The position numbers were made by a program, and so were the translations under genes. A model generated the notes under the pieces. That model had not been told where the DNA came from and made no database searches. It worked only from the letters and a program-made list of their open reading frames with translations. This document shows, one piece after another, positions 27,618 through 35,766 of a DNA stretch of 57,849 nucleotides (positions within the stretch are counted from its first letter, which is position 1; the number at the start of each line of letters is the position of its first letter). Source of the stretch: Paenibacillus dendritiformis (GTDB taxonomy: Bacteria > Bacillota > Bacilli > Paenibacillales > Paenibacillaceae); assembly GCF_015845845.1 (NCBI RefSeq), contig NZ_LDIG01000096.1:1-57849 (forward strand), given 5' to 3'.

Positions 27618-28388
27618 ATGCGGAAAAGAACGACATTAAAGCTTGCAGCGGCATTGCTGGGATTGAATCTCGTATTTCAAATGATGCCGGCTTATGCTGA
27701 GCCTTACATCGCTCAAGACGGGGATACTTTCTATTCGCTTGCGAAGAAGCATGACATTGATCTGGACGTCTTGATGAAGGCGAATCCTAACATCGATCCG
27801 ACGAATATTTACGGAGGGCTGAAGCTGGAGCTCCCAAAAAAGACCTTGCAAGGTCTTGCAGTGGAAGAAGAGAGCCCTGCATTGATTGAAGCCGACATGG
27901 ATAAGGGCGCGTCGGAAGCGGATAAGGCTGAAGCGCCAGCGGACAAGCCAGCGGCTGCCGAAAAAGCTGCGGCACCGGCAGTGAAGCCGCAAGCCCAGGA
28001 GAAAGCAAAGCAGGCAGCGTCAGCTGCGAAGAAGAACGTAATTACGGTCTCCGGCAAGGAGATGACATATAAAAAGAAAGTAAACATGAAGGCCACGGCA
28101 TATACGGCCCATGCCAGTGAAAACGGAAAATGGGGCGCGGTCGACTACTTCGGCAACCCATTGAAGTTGGGTACGATAGCCGTAGATCCGAAGGTCATTC
28201 CATTGGGAACGAAGTTGTTCATCACCGGCTATCAGTTCAAGCATCTGCCCCAAGGCGGATTTATTGCGGAAGCCCGCGATATCGGCGGGGCCATCAATGG
28301 CAACAAGATTGATATTTTCGTCCCGGTTAGCAAGCAGATCGGCAGCACTTTTGGTATTCAAAACGTCGAAGTATACATTATGTCCTAA
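27618..28388 (+). CDS. Secreted LysM plus 3D-domain cell-wall protein
   Basis: 256 residues from the ATG at 27618, seven to ten bases after AAGGAGG. Signal peptide ending near AYA-EPY, LysM domain (about residues 32-75: DGDTFYSLAKKHDIDLDVL), Ala/Lys/Pro-rich linker, then a C-terminal 3D domain with the three conserved aspartates: TIAVDPKVIPLG, EARDIGG, and NKIDIF. 3D proteins (YocH/YabE/MltA-like barrel) cleave or remodel peptidoglycan. The upstream c-di-AMP riboswitch links it to osmotic and wall homeostasis. Confidence 0.92.
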   Translation: MRKRTTLKLAAALLGLNLVFQMMPAYAEPYIAQDGDTFYSLAKKHDIDLDVLMKANPNIDPTNIYGGLKLELPKKTLQGLAVEEESPALIEADMDKGASEADKAEAPADKPAAAEKAAAPAVKPQAQEKAKQAASAAKKNVITVSGKEMTYKKKVNMKATAYTAHASENGKWGAVDYFGNPLKLGTIAVDPKVIPLGTKLFITGYQFKHLPQGGFIAEARDIGGAINGNKIDIFVPVSKQIGSTFGIQNVEVYIMS

Positions 28389-28408
28389 TTTTATATCAGC
28401 ATAGGTTC

Positions 28409-28443
28409 AACCCCTGTCCATATAGCGGCAGGGGTTGTTTTTG
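28409..28443 (+). terminator. Terminator between convergent genes
   Basis: AACCCCTG pairs with CAGGGGTT, followed by GTTTTT. Confidence 0.85.
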
Positions 28444-28457
28444 CGTTCGACGCGGTT

Positions 28458-29567
28458 TCAATTGTCTTTTTTATCCTTGCGATCCTGCAGCAGCTCCGGC
28501 ACGGTAACGAAGCGGTAACGCTGTTTCTTCAATTCCTTTATGATGGAGGGAAGAGCTTTGACCGTTCCTTGCAAGTAATGGTTTTGCTTGCTTCCTCCCG
28601 CATGTTGAAGCACGATTGAACCGGGCCTGACACCGCTTATTACGTTGTCATATACTTCTTTTGCGTTCAGGCCGCGCCAGTCATTGGAATCGACGTCCCA
28701 ATTGACGACCAGATAGCCATGATCCCCCGCCCATTTCAGCTGCTCTTCATTGATCTCACCGAAGGGAGGACGATAAAATCTTGGCTTGTAACCGATAATG
28801 TCTTCAATTACCCGTTCCGCGTCCTTCACTTGCTGCTCGAAGGCAGGCATCGACAGCTTCGTCATTAACGGATGGCTATAAGAATGATTGCCGATAATAT
28901 GGCCCTCCCGGACAATTCGCCGAACCAGCTCGGGATGGGCTTTGGCCCGAGAACCCACGAGGAAGAAGGTAGCGCGAATGTTATGGTCCCGCAAAATATC
29001 CAGCACAAGCGGTGTTATCCGGTTATCGGGGACATCATCGAAGGTAAGGGCAACTCGGCGAAGTCCGCGCTTGGAGCCATGAAGCTTGAAAATATGCGGA
29101 TATTTCATTCTAAGCTGTGCCAGGCTTAAATGGCGCTGGCTTATTCCGGATTTCGTATTTTGCGAAGCGGATTGGGCTGGCTCCGGGAGCGGCTGTTCCT
29201 TTTGCTTCATGGCGGATTTCTGTTCTGCGTGCTTCTGTACCAAGGTGTCGGAACGGAGCTCTTCATTGGCGGCTTCCTTGGGGGCAGAACCCTTCATCGT
29301 CAAGCGGAACTTGGGCAAAGGCAGAGGCTGATGAGGGCGCGGGCGTTGCTGGTCCTGCAGGACGAAGGAGATCGTGATTTTGCCCGTCTCAGGCCGTCTT
29401 TCCAATTGATGGCGCGGCTGTCTCGATGCTATCCCCAACTCCGCAGTTGGCTGGTTGGTGTCCAACGAGTTCAGCTTCGGATCCGGGGCAGCCTGATGCG
29501 AGCGCGGAAAGCAGCCGGCCACTCCTACCAAGCACACCAGCAGACAGCATATCTGTTTTGTGCGCAA
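28458..29567 (-). CDS. Polysaccharide deacetylase lipoprotein (NodB domain)
   Basis: 369 residues from a TTG at 29567, seven bases after GGGAGG; the ATG at 29651 lacks a ribosome site. Signal peptide with lipobox VGVAGC (residues 14-19), then a long charged linker to about residue 165. The NodB domain holds motif 1 TFDDVPD (Asp177-178), motif 2 HSYSHP, motif 3 RPPFGE, motif 4 DVDSNDW and motif 5 VLQHAGG. These are the metal ligands and catalytic residues of peptidoglycan or chitin N-deacetylases. Substrate is not determined; wall modification is most likely. Confidence 0.9.
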   Translation of the reverse strand: MRTKQICCLLVCLVGVAGCFPRSHQAAPDPKLNSLDTNQPTAELGIASRQPRHQLERRPETGKITISFVLQDQQRPRPHQPLPLPKFRLTMKGSAPKEAANEELRSDTLVQKHAEQKSAMKQKEQPLPEPAQSASQNTKSGISQRHLSLAQLRMKYPHIFKLHGSKRGLRRVALTFDDVPDNRITPLVLDILRDHNIRATFFLVGSRAKAHPELVRRIVREGHIIGNHSYSHPLMTKLSMPAFEQQVKDAERVIEDIIGYKPRFYRPPFGEINEEQLKWAGDHGYLVVNWDVDSNDWRGLNAKEVYDNVISGVRPGSIVLQHAGGSKQNHYLQGTVKALPSIIKELKKQRYRFVTVPELLQDRKDKKDN

Positions 29568-29712
29568 TGATCTTCCTCCCTTCCCGATTACACCTGTCTT
29601 CTTGTTATGTCCGTTCCGGGCCCGATTTATGCCCAACGTGACCTGCATCACAGATGAATGGCGCCGTTACAGGCATAGTAGAATTGCTAAAGGTGAACAA
29701 AGGAGCAGACAC

Positions 29713-30414
29713 GTGCATAAGATTCTTTCCAACAATCAGATAGCTCAAGATGTTTATCTCATGACAGTAGAAGGCGCTTTTGCAGGCCGGATGGGGCAAT
29801 TCTATATGCTCCGGGCATGGAACCATTATCCGGTTCTCTCCCGCCCGATCAGCATTCACAATTTGGAGCCGGGCTTTATCCAGTTTTTGTACAAAGCCGG
29901 CGGCGAAGGAACGTCCCGGTTCGCCTGTCTTCGCCCAGGCGATACCATTCAGCTCGAGGGGCCGTTCGGCAACGGGTTTCCCGAAGTGGAGGGGAAGACC
30001 GCGTTAGTTGGCGGAGGCATTGGCATCGCGCCCCTGCTGTACACGGCGAGACAGCTGGACAAGCCGGATATTTATCTCGGATTTCGGGGAGCGTCCTACA
30101 TGACGGAAGCATTCGTTCCCTATGCGCGCGAGCTTGTCGCCCGGGTCGATGCGAATCTGTTGCTTGATGTCGATATGAAGAAATACGACAATATTTTTGT
30201 ATGCGGACCGCTAGGAATGATGGAGGCGGCAGCCCGCATGGCGGAAGGGTTGGAGACGAAGCTGTTCGTGTCTCTGGAGAAAAGAATGGCTTGCGGCATT
30301 GGAGCCTGCTACGGCTGCTCCGTGCGAACGGCAGGTGGCAACCGCAAGGTCTGCTCAGACGGACCGGTATTTCAGGCACAGGAGGTGGCGTGGCATGAGA
30401 AGCTTAGCGTGTAA
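29713..30414 (+). CDS. pyrK: Dihydroorotate dehydrogenase B, electron-transfer subunit
   Basis: 233 residues from the GTG at 29713, seven bases after AGGAG; the open frame runs upstream without a ribosome site. FAD-binding RPISI block, NAD-binding [15 protein letters not shown], and a C-terminal 2Fe-2S cysteine cluster (CGIGACYGC then CSDGPVF). It passes electrons from PyrD to NAD+ in pyrimidine synthesis. It overlaps pyrD by 20 bases. The rest of the pyr operon is not present here and no PyrR-binding loop was recognised upstream. Confidence 0.94.
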   Translation: MHKILSNNQIAQDVYLMTVEGAFAGRMGQFYMLRAWNHYPVLSRPISIHNLEPGFIQFLYKAGGEGTSRFACLRPGDTIQLEGPFGNGFPEVEGKTALVGGGIGIAPLLYTARQLDKPDIYLGFRGASYMTEAFVPYARELVARVDANLLLDVDMKKYDNIFVCGPLGMMEAAARMAEGLETKLFVSLEKRMACGIGACYGCSVRTAGGNRKVCSDGPVFQAQEVAWHEKLSV

Positions 30415-31330
30415 AGTGGCGGGGATCGAATTCAAAAACCCGCTTGTCATGGCTTCCGGCACATTCGGCTTCGGGCAGGAATATGCCCGATACTATGATA
30501 TCAATCAGCTTGGCGGCATCGCCTCCAAAGGACTGACCTTGCAACCGCGTCCGGGGAACGAGGGAACGCGCATATTGGAGACGGCAAGCGGCATACTGAA
30601 TAGTGTCGGCTTGGAAAATCCGGGCGTCGATGCGTTTCTTCAGGAAGAGATGAAATTCTGGGAAAAGATTGAACCGGTCAAAATCGCGAATCTTGGCGGG
30701 AGCACGATTGAGGATTATGTGCTTGGCGCGTTGAAGATTACGAAGGATGCCGAGGACCGCCGCAAATTGAGCCGGCCCGCGGTCGATATGATCGAATTGA
30801 ATATATCATGTCCCAATGTGAAGGAGGGCGGCATGGCCTTCGGAATCCGGACCGAGGTCGCCCGGGAAGTGATTCGCGAGGTTCGGCAGGTCACATCGCT
30901 GCCGCTGGCGGTCAAGCTGTCGCCGAACGCGGAGAATGTGGTCGATATGGCGGTCATGTGCGAGGAAGAGGGAGCGGAATGCGTGTCGCTCGTCAATACC
31001 TTTTCCGGAATGAAAATTGACATCTACCAGCGGCGCAGCGTGTTCCAGAACACGTATGCGGGGCTGTCCGGCCCGGCTATCAAGCCGATCGCGCTGCGTA
31101 TGGTTCATCAAGTCGCGCAGGCGGTCACGATCCCCGTTATGGGGATGGGCGGCATTTCCTCCTCAGAGGATATCATCGAATTTATTATGGCGGGAGCCGA
31201 AGTGGTGCAGATTGGAACGTACAACTTCATGAATCTGCGGGCAGGCGAAGAGCTGCTGCACGGTCTGAGGGAGTTCATGGAAAAAGAGAATATTCACAGT
31301 CTGGATGAAATCCGGGGAATTATCTCATGA
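30395..31330 (+). CDS. pyrD: Dihydroorotate dehydrogenase B, catalytic subunit
   Basis: 311 residues, class 1B. The ATG at 30395 follows AGGAGGTGGC. Active-site Cys139 in [16 protein letters not shown] contacts NTFSGMKID and [10 protein letters not shown]. Works as a heterotetramer with PyrK. Its stop overlaps the next start (ATGA), so the small downstream gene is translationally coupled. Confidence 0.95.
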   Translation: MRSLACKVAGIEFKNPLVMASGTFGFGQEYARYYDINQLGGIASKGLTLQPRPGNEGTRILETASGILNSVGLENPGVDAFLQEEMKFWEKIEPVKIANLGGSTIEDYVLGALKITKDAEDRRKLSRPAVDMIELNISCPNVKEGGMAFGIRTEVAREVIREVRQVTSLPLAVKLSPNAENVVDMAVMCEEEGAECVSLVNTFSGMKIDIYQRRSVFQNTYAGLSGPAIKPIALRMVHQVAQAVTIPVMGMGGISSSEDIIEFIMAGAEVVQIGTYNFMNLRAGEELLHGLREFMEKENIHSLDEIRGIIS

Positions 31331-31686
31331 GCGGGGCATGGAACGAGGACGCTCCTCCTGGAGCCGATATCCGGGTCGAGGCGATTCGGCAAGGTCGGGA
31401 TTGGCTGTTCCTGGTAAGTGGGGGAGACGCGCATATCGGCGCCGTATCGACCTCGTGGAATGAAGCGGGGCAGTGGAAGGTGGCCACGCATGCCGTTCCG
31501 GGGCATCGGGAGGACGAGCTTGCCGCGGCCATGGCCCTTCACGCCTCGGAAGCGCTGGGGACGACCGTAACCGTCGCCGCCGGCATTCATTACGACCAGC
31601 TCCGGAAGGACCTTATCGCGTTGGTCGTGGAGCAGGCGTGGCGGAGGTTCACCGCCGAATTGGACCGGATTCGCCGGGAAATCTGA
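31327..31686 (+). CDS. Small protein resembling the LpdD-type prenylated-flavin chaperone
   Basis: 119 residues, soluble. Conserved-looking [13 protein letters not shown] and [15 protein letters not shown] resemble the LpdD-like domain that assists prFMN decarboxylases, but no UbiD or UbiX gene is near. The start overlaps the pyrD stop in ATGA, which ties its expression to pyrimidine synthesis. Family assignment is from memory of motifs and moderate in strength. Confidence 0.55.
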   Translation: MSGAWNEDAPPGADIRVEAIRQGRDWLFLVSGGDAHIGAVSTSWNEAGQWKVATHAVPGHREDELAAAMALHASEALGTTVTVAAGIHYDQLRKDLIALVVEQAWRRFTAELDRIRREI

Positions 31687-31691
31687 TTAAT

Positions 31692-31729
31692 AATGCCGGA
31701 GCCGCTTTGACGGCCCCGGCATTTTCTTT
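31692..31729 (+). terminator. Terminator of the pyrK-pyrD operon
   Basis: AATGCCGG...CCGGCATT stem extended by GCCG/CGGC, then TTTCTTTT. Confidence 0.85.
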
Positions 31730-31801
31730 TAGGCCCACACATGCCGTGACAGGTATCCTTCTCCTTTTCCGCGTGATAAAATTAGGAAGAGCAAAAAAAA
31801 G

Positions 31802-31827
31802 TGAAACAACGTCGGATTCCATTCGTA
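31802..31827 (+). promoter_or_regulatory. ECF sigma (SigW-like) promoter of pspA
   Basis: TGAAAC (31802-31807), a 16-base spacer and CGTA (31824-31827). This matches the Bacillus SigW consensus exactly. The B. subtilis pspA operon is a known SigW target. Confidence 0.75.
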
Positions 31828-31919
31828 TGTATGGGTATAAAGACGGATTAACAACATGCCCAGGAATCCAAGGTTTCCAGGATATACTGAGGATAAGACT
31901 GCATAGGGAGGAACTGTCC

Positions 31920-32594
31920 ATGTCATTATTCAAACGCTTGCGTGATCTCACCATGTCCAACATTTATGCGCTGATTGAGAAAGCCGAAGACCCGATCAAG
32001 ATGACCGATCAATACTTGCGCGACATGCAAGAGGATCTGGAGGAAGCGGAACGTGCGGTAGCTCAGCAGATAGCGATCGAGAAGCGCTTCAAGCAATCGT
32101 ACGAGGAGCAAGCTGCATTGGTGAAGAAGCGCGAGGAGCAGGCGCATATCGCCGTGCAGGCCGATAATCTCGATCTCGCCCGCCGGGCGCTGGAAGAGAA
32201 AAAAGCGGCCGAGGAAAAGATGAATGAATATAAGGCGAGCTACGAGCAGAACAAGGCTTCCGCCGACAATCTTCGCGCGAAGCTGGACGAGATGCGGAAG
32301 CAGTATTCCGACATGAAGAACAAGCGCGAGACGCTGGTCGCACGCTATAACGCGGCAAAGGCCCAGACGGAAATCAACAAGGCGATGGCAGGCTTCAGCT
32401 CCGATACGGCCATGTCCGGATTGAAGCGGATGGAAGACAAAATGCTGGCGATGGAAGCTCAAGCAGAGGCCTCGAACGAGATGAACGGTTCTTCCAAGTC
32501 GCTTGACGATGAGTTTGCCAAGCTGGGCAAGAACAAGGATGTCGAGGACGAACTCGCGGCCATCATGAAAAAATACAATAAATCCGCAGAGTAA
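31920..32594 (+). CDS. pspA: Phage shock protein A (PspA/IM30)
   Basis: 224 residues, almost entirely predicted coiled-coil helix, starting MSLFKRLRDLTMSNIYALIE with the short amphipathic N-terminal helix that binds stressed membranes. Start at 31920 after GGGAGGAAC. PspA assembles into ESCRT-III-like polymers at damaged membrane. It sits behind an ECF-type promoter and ahead of DUF350-DUF4178-DUF4247 genes. A stem-loop after the gene may lower expression of the rest. Confidence 0.95.
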   Translation: MSLFKRLRDLTMSNIYALIEKAEDPIKMTDQYLRDMQEDLEEAERAVAQQIAIEKRFKQSYEEQAALVKKREEQAHIAVQADNLDLARRALEEKKAAEEKMNEYKASYEQNKASADNLRAKLDEMRKQYSDMKNKRETLVARYNAAKAQTEINKAMAGFSSDTAMSGLKRMEDKMLAMEAQAEASNEMNGSSKSLDDEFAKLGKNKDVEDELAAIMKKYNKSAE

Positions 32595-32600
32595 GATTAA

Positions 32601-32630
32601 GGACGCTTGCCAACAGGGCAAGCGTCCTTC
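32601..32630 (+). terminator. Stem-loop between pspA and the DUF350 gene
   Basis: GGACGCTTGCC pairs with GGCAAGCGTCC, followed by TTCTTG. It may be a partial terminator that makes pspA mRNA more abundant than the distal genes. Confidence 0.7.
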
Positions 32631-32684
32631 TTGACCAATAGGTACGGAGATCTCATCGAACGGTAAGGGGAGTGCAGTATAAAC

Positions 32685-33089
32685 ATGATTCTCGACAATA
32701 TTGCCGGGATCGCGGTATGGACGGCAACAGGAGCCTTGCTCCTGTTCTTGCTCATGTTCGTGGATTCGCTGTTCACGGGTTACAATGACATTCAGGAGAT
32801 GCGAGCCGGGAACGTCGCCGTGACGACCCGTTTCGTGATGAAGCTGTTCTCGCAAGGATTCATCCTGTCGAGCTCGATCAAGGTTGCGTATAGTCTGGGC
32901 GAGGCGCTGTTCATGTCGGCCGTCTCCTTCATCATCCTCCTTATTTTGGAGTTCGTTCTCCGTCTGTTGTTCCGGAGCGTGTTCGCCATGAACCTGGAGG
33001 AAGGCACGAAGGAGGGGCGCATGTCGTACGCCCTGGTGGCCGGTTCGATGCATGTCGTAGGCGCGCTCATCATCGCCGCTTGTCTGTAA
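32685..33089 (+). CDS. DUF350 membrane protein
   Basis: 134 residues with four hydrophobic segments, the DUF350 (YjfL) layout: ALLLFLLMFVDSLF, then FVMKLFSQGFILSSS, FMSAVSFIILLILEFVL, and a C-terminal helix MHVVGALIIAACL. DUF350 proteins are often encoded beside PspA-family genes, as in the E. coli yjfIJKL cluster. Function unknown; membrane-stress role inferred from context. Confidence 0.85.
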   Translation: MILDNIAGIAVWTATGALLLFLLMFVDSLFTGYNDIQEMRAGNVAVTTRFVMKLFSQGFILSSSIKVAYSLGEALFMSAVSFIILLILEFVLRLLFRSVFAMNLEEGTKEGRMSYALVAGSMHVVGALIIAACL

Positions 33090-33120
33090 TTGACAGAGGG
33101 GTACGGAAGGAGAGATACGG

Positions 33121-33627
33121 ATGAGCTTGTGGAAACGGATCAAAAACATAGTGGCCAAGCCCGAGGCGCCGAAGCCGGAGAAAACACCGTCCATGCTGGA
33201 GCCGGGAGATATTTGCGAAGTATCTCTAATTAGCTATGAAGTCGTCGGACGTACCGATTGGCGGGTTCGCCCGGGCGCTTGGGTTACCTTGCGTGACGGG
33301 GCGAATATCCGGTACCTGCATGTGGAGCAGCGGGAGCAGCCTTATTACAGCTTGTATCAAGTGATTGATGGACGGCTCGATTCCGTGGAGGAGGTTCCGA
33401 CCGAGATCGAGCTGGACGGTAGATGGTTCTATCTGGAGGATCAATATGACGGCAGAGTGATCTGCACGGGGCAGACGCCGTTCGGCACAGCCGGGGAGCA
33501 ATATGTATGGCAGTACCAGTCGGACGACCGGAAGCTGCTTCGCATTGAATGGCAGGACGGCCGCTTCCAGTTGTATGAAGGCGAAGCGGTCATCGCGGCG
33601 GATGTGCGCATCATCCGCCGATCATGA
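33121..33627 (+). CDS. DUF4178 protein
   Basis: 168 residues, soluble, beta-rich; contains LEPGDICEVSLISYEVVGRTD and ELDGRWFYLED typical of DUF4178 in pspA-linked clusters. Ribosome site GGAAGGAGAG. It ends 11 bases before the DUF4247 start. Role unknown. Confidence 0.8.
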   Translation: MSLWKRIKNIVAKPEAPKPEKTPSMLEPGDICEVSLISYEVVGRTDWRVRPGAWVTLRDGANIRYLHVEQREQPYYSLYQVIDGRLDSVEEVPTEIELDGRWFYLEDQYDGRVICTGQTPFGTAGEQYVWQYQSDDRKLLRIEWQDGRFQLYEGEAVIAADVRIIRRS

Positions 33628-33638
33628 GGAGCTCCGCC

Positions 33639-34388
33639 ATGAATACACGGGGTTGGAACGCCGTCAAATGGATCATTATCGCCAGCCTTCTCTTCCCGCT
33701 GCTGGCGGCGTGCGGACAGATTGATCTGTCCGCAACGTATCCGCTGGAATCGGTGGCAAGGGACGGAAGCAGCACCTCCTATGTATATCGCGCTGAAAAT
33801 ACGCCGGTGCCGGAGGCGGCCGAGGCGATTGCCGAACAGCGCAGGCCGGAGCAAATTTCCGAAACCAGTACCGAGCGAATGTTCCTGGTCTACCGCGATC
33901 AGCTGATTCAGATTCAGCAGGACCCGGAAAAACCGGAAGACAGCCTGATCGAAGTCGATTCCAAAGAATATGTGAAGAACAATTACGATCGCAGCTTCCT
34001 GGAAATGTATCTCCAATATCGGCTGCTGGATACGCTGTTCGACTCGCTCCGGGGAACGGGGGGCTATCGGGGGTATACGGATCGGGGAGATTACAAGCCT
34101 GCGAAGCCGTACCGGACGCCGACGACCGAGGAGAAGAAGAAGATTCCTCCTCTTACCGTCGAGCGGAAGGGCTCGATCTTTCGCCGCGGCACGAACAGCA
34201 ACGACTCGACGGTCGGCAGCGGAGGGAGCATCTTCAAGCGCACGCCGTCGGACAGCAATACGCGTGGCTCGATAACAAGGAATAAAAACGAGTACGGCAA
34301 TTCATCCAAGTACACGCCGCCGAGGGTGAAGAAGTACAAACCGCCGAAGACGCGAAGCCGCTCAGGAAGCATCTTCCGGCGAAGATAA
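33639..34388 (+). CDS. DUF4247 lipoprotein
   Basis: 249 residues from the ATG at 33639 after GAGGAG. Signal peptide with lipobox LLAACG, a DUF4247 domain to about residue 150, then a basic, Ser/Gly/Lys/Arg-rich tail with three near-repeats of GSIFRR or GSIFKR. The positively charged tail outside the membrane could bind teichoic acid or peptidoglycan; this is inference. Last gene of the pspA unit, closed by a strong terminator. Confidence 0.8.
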   Translation: MNTRGWNAVKWIIIASLLFPLLAACGQIDLSATYPLESVARDGSSTSYVYRAENTPVPEAAEAIAEQRRPEQISETSTERMFLVYRDQLIQIQQDPEKPEDSLIEVDSKEYVKNNYDRSFLEMYLQYRLLDTLFDSLRGTGGYRGYTDRGDYKPAKPYRTPTTEEKKKIPPLTVERKGSIFRRGTNSNDSTVGSGGSIFKRTPSDSNTRGSITRNKNEYGNSSKYTPPRVKKYKPPKTRSRSGSIFRRR

Positions 34389-34391
34389 CCC

Positions 34392-34433
34392 AACGCCGCC
34401 CCTCCCGTTGCCTCACGGGAAGGGCGGCGTTTG
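34392..34433 (+). terminator. Terminator of the pspA gene set
   Basis: A long stem (AACGCCGCCC / GGGCGGCGTT with CCCGT/ACGGG inside) between convergent genes, with only a short T-tract. Confidence 0.75.
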
Positions 34434-34495
34434 TCTGACGAGAAGGGGAGTTATACGCTAGACTCGCGTTCGGGCCAGAGCCCATCCGCCTAATT

Positions 34496-35575
34496 CTATC
34501 CCCGGCGCTCGATCGCTTCGGACATCGTTTTGTCCGTTAAATGGGCGTAGATCTCGGTCGTCTCTGTCGAAGCATGGCCGAGCTGCTCCTTCGTCTTGTA
34601 AATATCATTATGCAAATAATAGTCCGTCGCGAAGGAATGTCGCAGCTTATGAACGGTCAGAGCCGGCTTGCCGAACCGCTTCGCGTATTTGAGAATCATC
34701 TGCTGCATGGCCCGCTTCGTCATCCGCTTGCCTTCCTTCTCCCCGTTCTTGATGGCGAGGAAGAAGGCGCGTTCCTTCTTCGGGGCCGCATAGCGCTCGG
34801 ATCTGAGGTCAATATAATCCTGCAGATGCTGCTTGGCGCTATCACGGAAATAAACGGGCGTCTTGAAGGTGTCGTCATTATGGCCTTTGCGGTAGACATT
34901 GACCAGCTTCCGGTTCATATCGACATCGTCCATATTTAAGTTGACGACTTCGCTTACCCGCAGCCCGGAGTTCAGAATCAGGCTGACGATTGCGGCATCG
35001 CGCACCGCGTTGAGAGCATGGGCATGGGATGCCTGCTTATTGTCCAAGACATCATGAGCGTATCCGTTGCGGACATAGTCGACGAATTCGTCCAGTTCCT
35101 GCTCTTCCAGCAGCTTGCCCTTCAGCTTCGCCGCCGTGTCCTTCGGCTTATGTACGCGCTTGATCTCGATCTTCGCCATGACGTTCCGCTTCAACAACGG
35201 GTAAAATTGCTCGTCCTCCGCAATCTGGCTTAGATAATGGAACAACGAGCGCAGGGAGGACAGCTTGCGGGCTACCGTCACTCTGGAATTGGACGCTTCT
35301 TTGTAGGTCGTCAAATAGATGCGGAAGGACGTAATATGCTCCATCCGAAGCTGCTCCAGATCGGCAAGCGTCACATCCCGCGTCTGCTCCGCTTCGGTGA
35401 GCCGCTCCGCCACGAGCCAACCCAAAAAAATCTCGTAATCCCGCACGTATTCCAATAGCGACGACGGGGAGAGATCGGGTAGCTTATATTCGATAAATTG
35501 CTGGATATACCATGGCAAGCCAGGCAGCTTGGCATCCAGCGCCGCCCGATCCTTCGCTTTCTGAATCGTCATCAT
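34496..35575 (-). CDS. xerS: Tyrosine recombinase XerS
   Basis: 359 residues, longer than XerC/XerD and matching the single-recombinase XerS type. N-terminal SAM-like core-binding domain, then catalytic domain with SGLRVSEVVNL (Arg I), a beta-hairpin Lys, HKLRHSFAT (His/Arg II), LGHASTETTEIYAHL (His/Trp and nucleophile Tyr). XerS resolves chromosome dimers at difSL, which I did not find in the 190-base gap upstream. Ribosome site AAAGGAG. In streptococci difSL lies next to xerS; that link is absent here. Confidence 0.88.
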   Translation of the reverse strand: MMTIQKAKDRAALDAKLPGLPWYIQQFIEYKLPDLSPSSLLEYVRDYEIFLGWLVAERLTEAEQTRDVTLADLEQLRMEHITSFRIYLTTYKEASNSRVTVARKLSSLRSLFHYLSQIAEDEQFYPLLKRNVMAKIEIKRVHKPKDTAAKLKGKLLEEQELDEFVDYVRNGYAHDVLDNKQASHAHALNAVRDAAIVSLILNSGLRVSEVVNLNMDDVDMNRKLVNVYRKGHNDDTFKTPVYFRDSAKQHLQDYIDLRSERYAAPKKERAFFLAIKNGEKEGKRMTKRAMQQMILKYAKRFGKPALTVHKLRHSFATDYYLHNDIYKTKEQLGHASTETTEIYAHLTDKTMSEAIERRG

Positions 35576-35766
35576 CGGTCGAGCACTCCTTTCCTTCCTC
35601 TACATTGTAACCGAACCTGCGTTCTCAAGCAAAAGATTCCGTTTGATGTTACAATGGGTGAGGTGTTCGACGCTCATGCAATCATCTCCTTGTCGCCGGG
35701 GCAGAGCGGCCGATATCGGCCTTATGCGAGCTGACACAATATGTAAGATAAGGAGCAGGCAACATC

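Noticed and set aside
35576-35766. Search for a difSL site beside xerS
   Set aside because: I could find no sequence resembling the streptococcal difSL in this gap, so no site is claimed.
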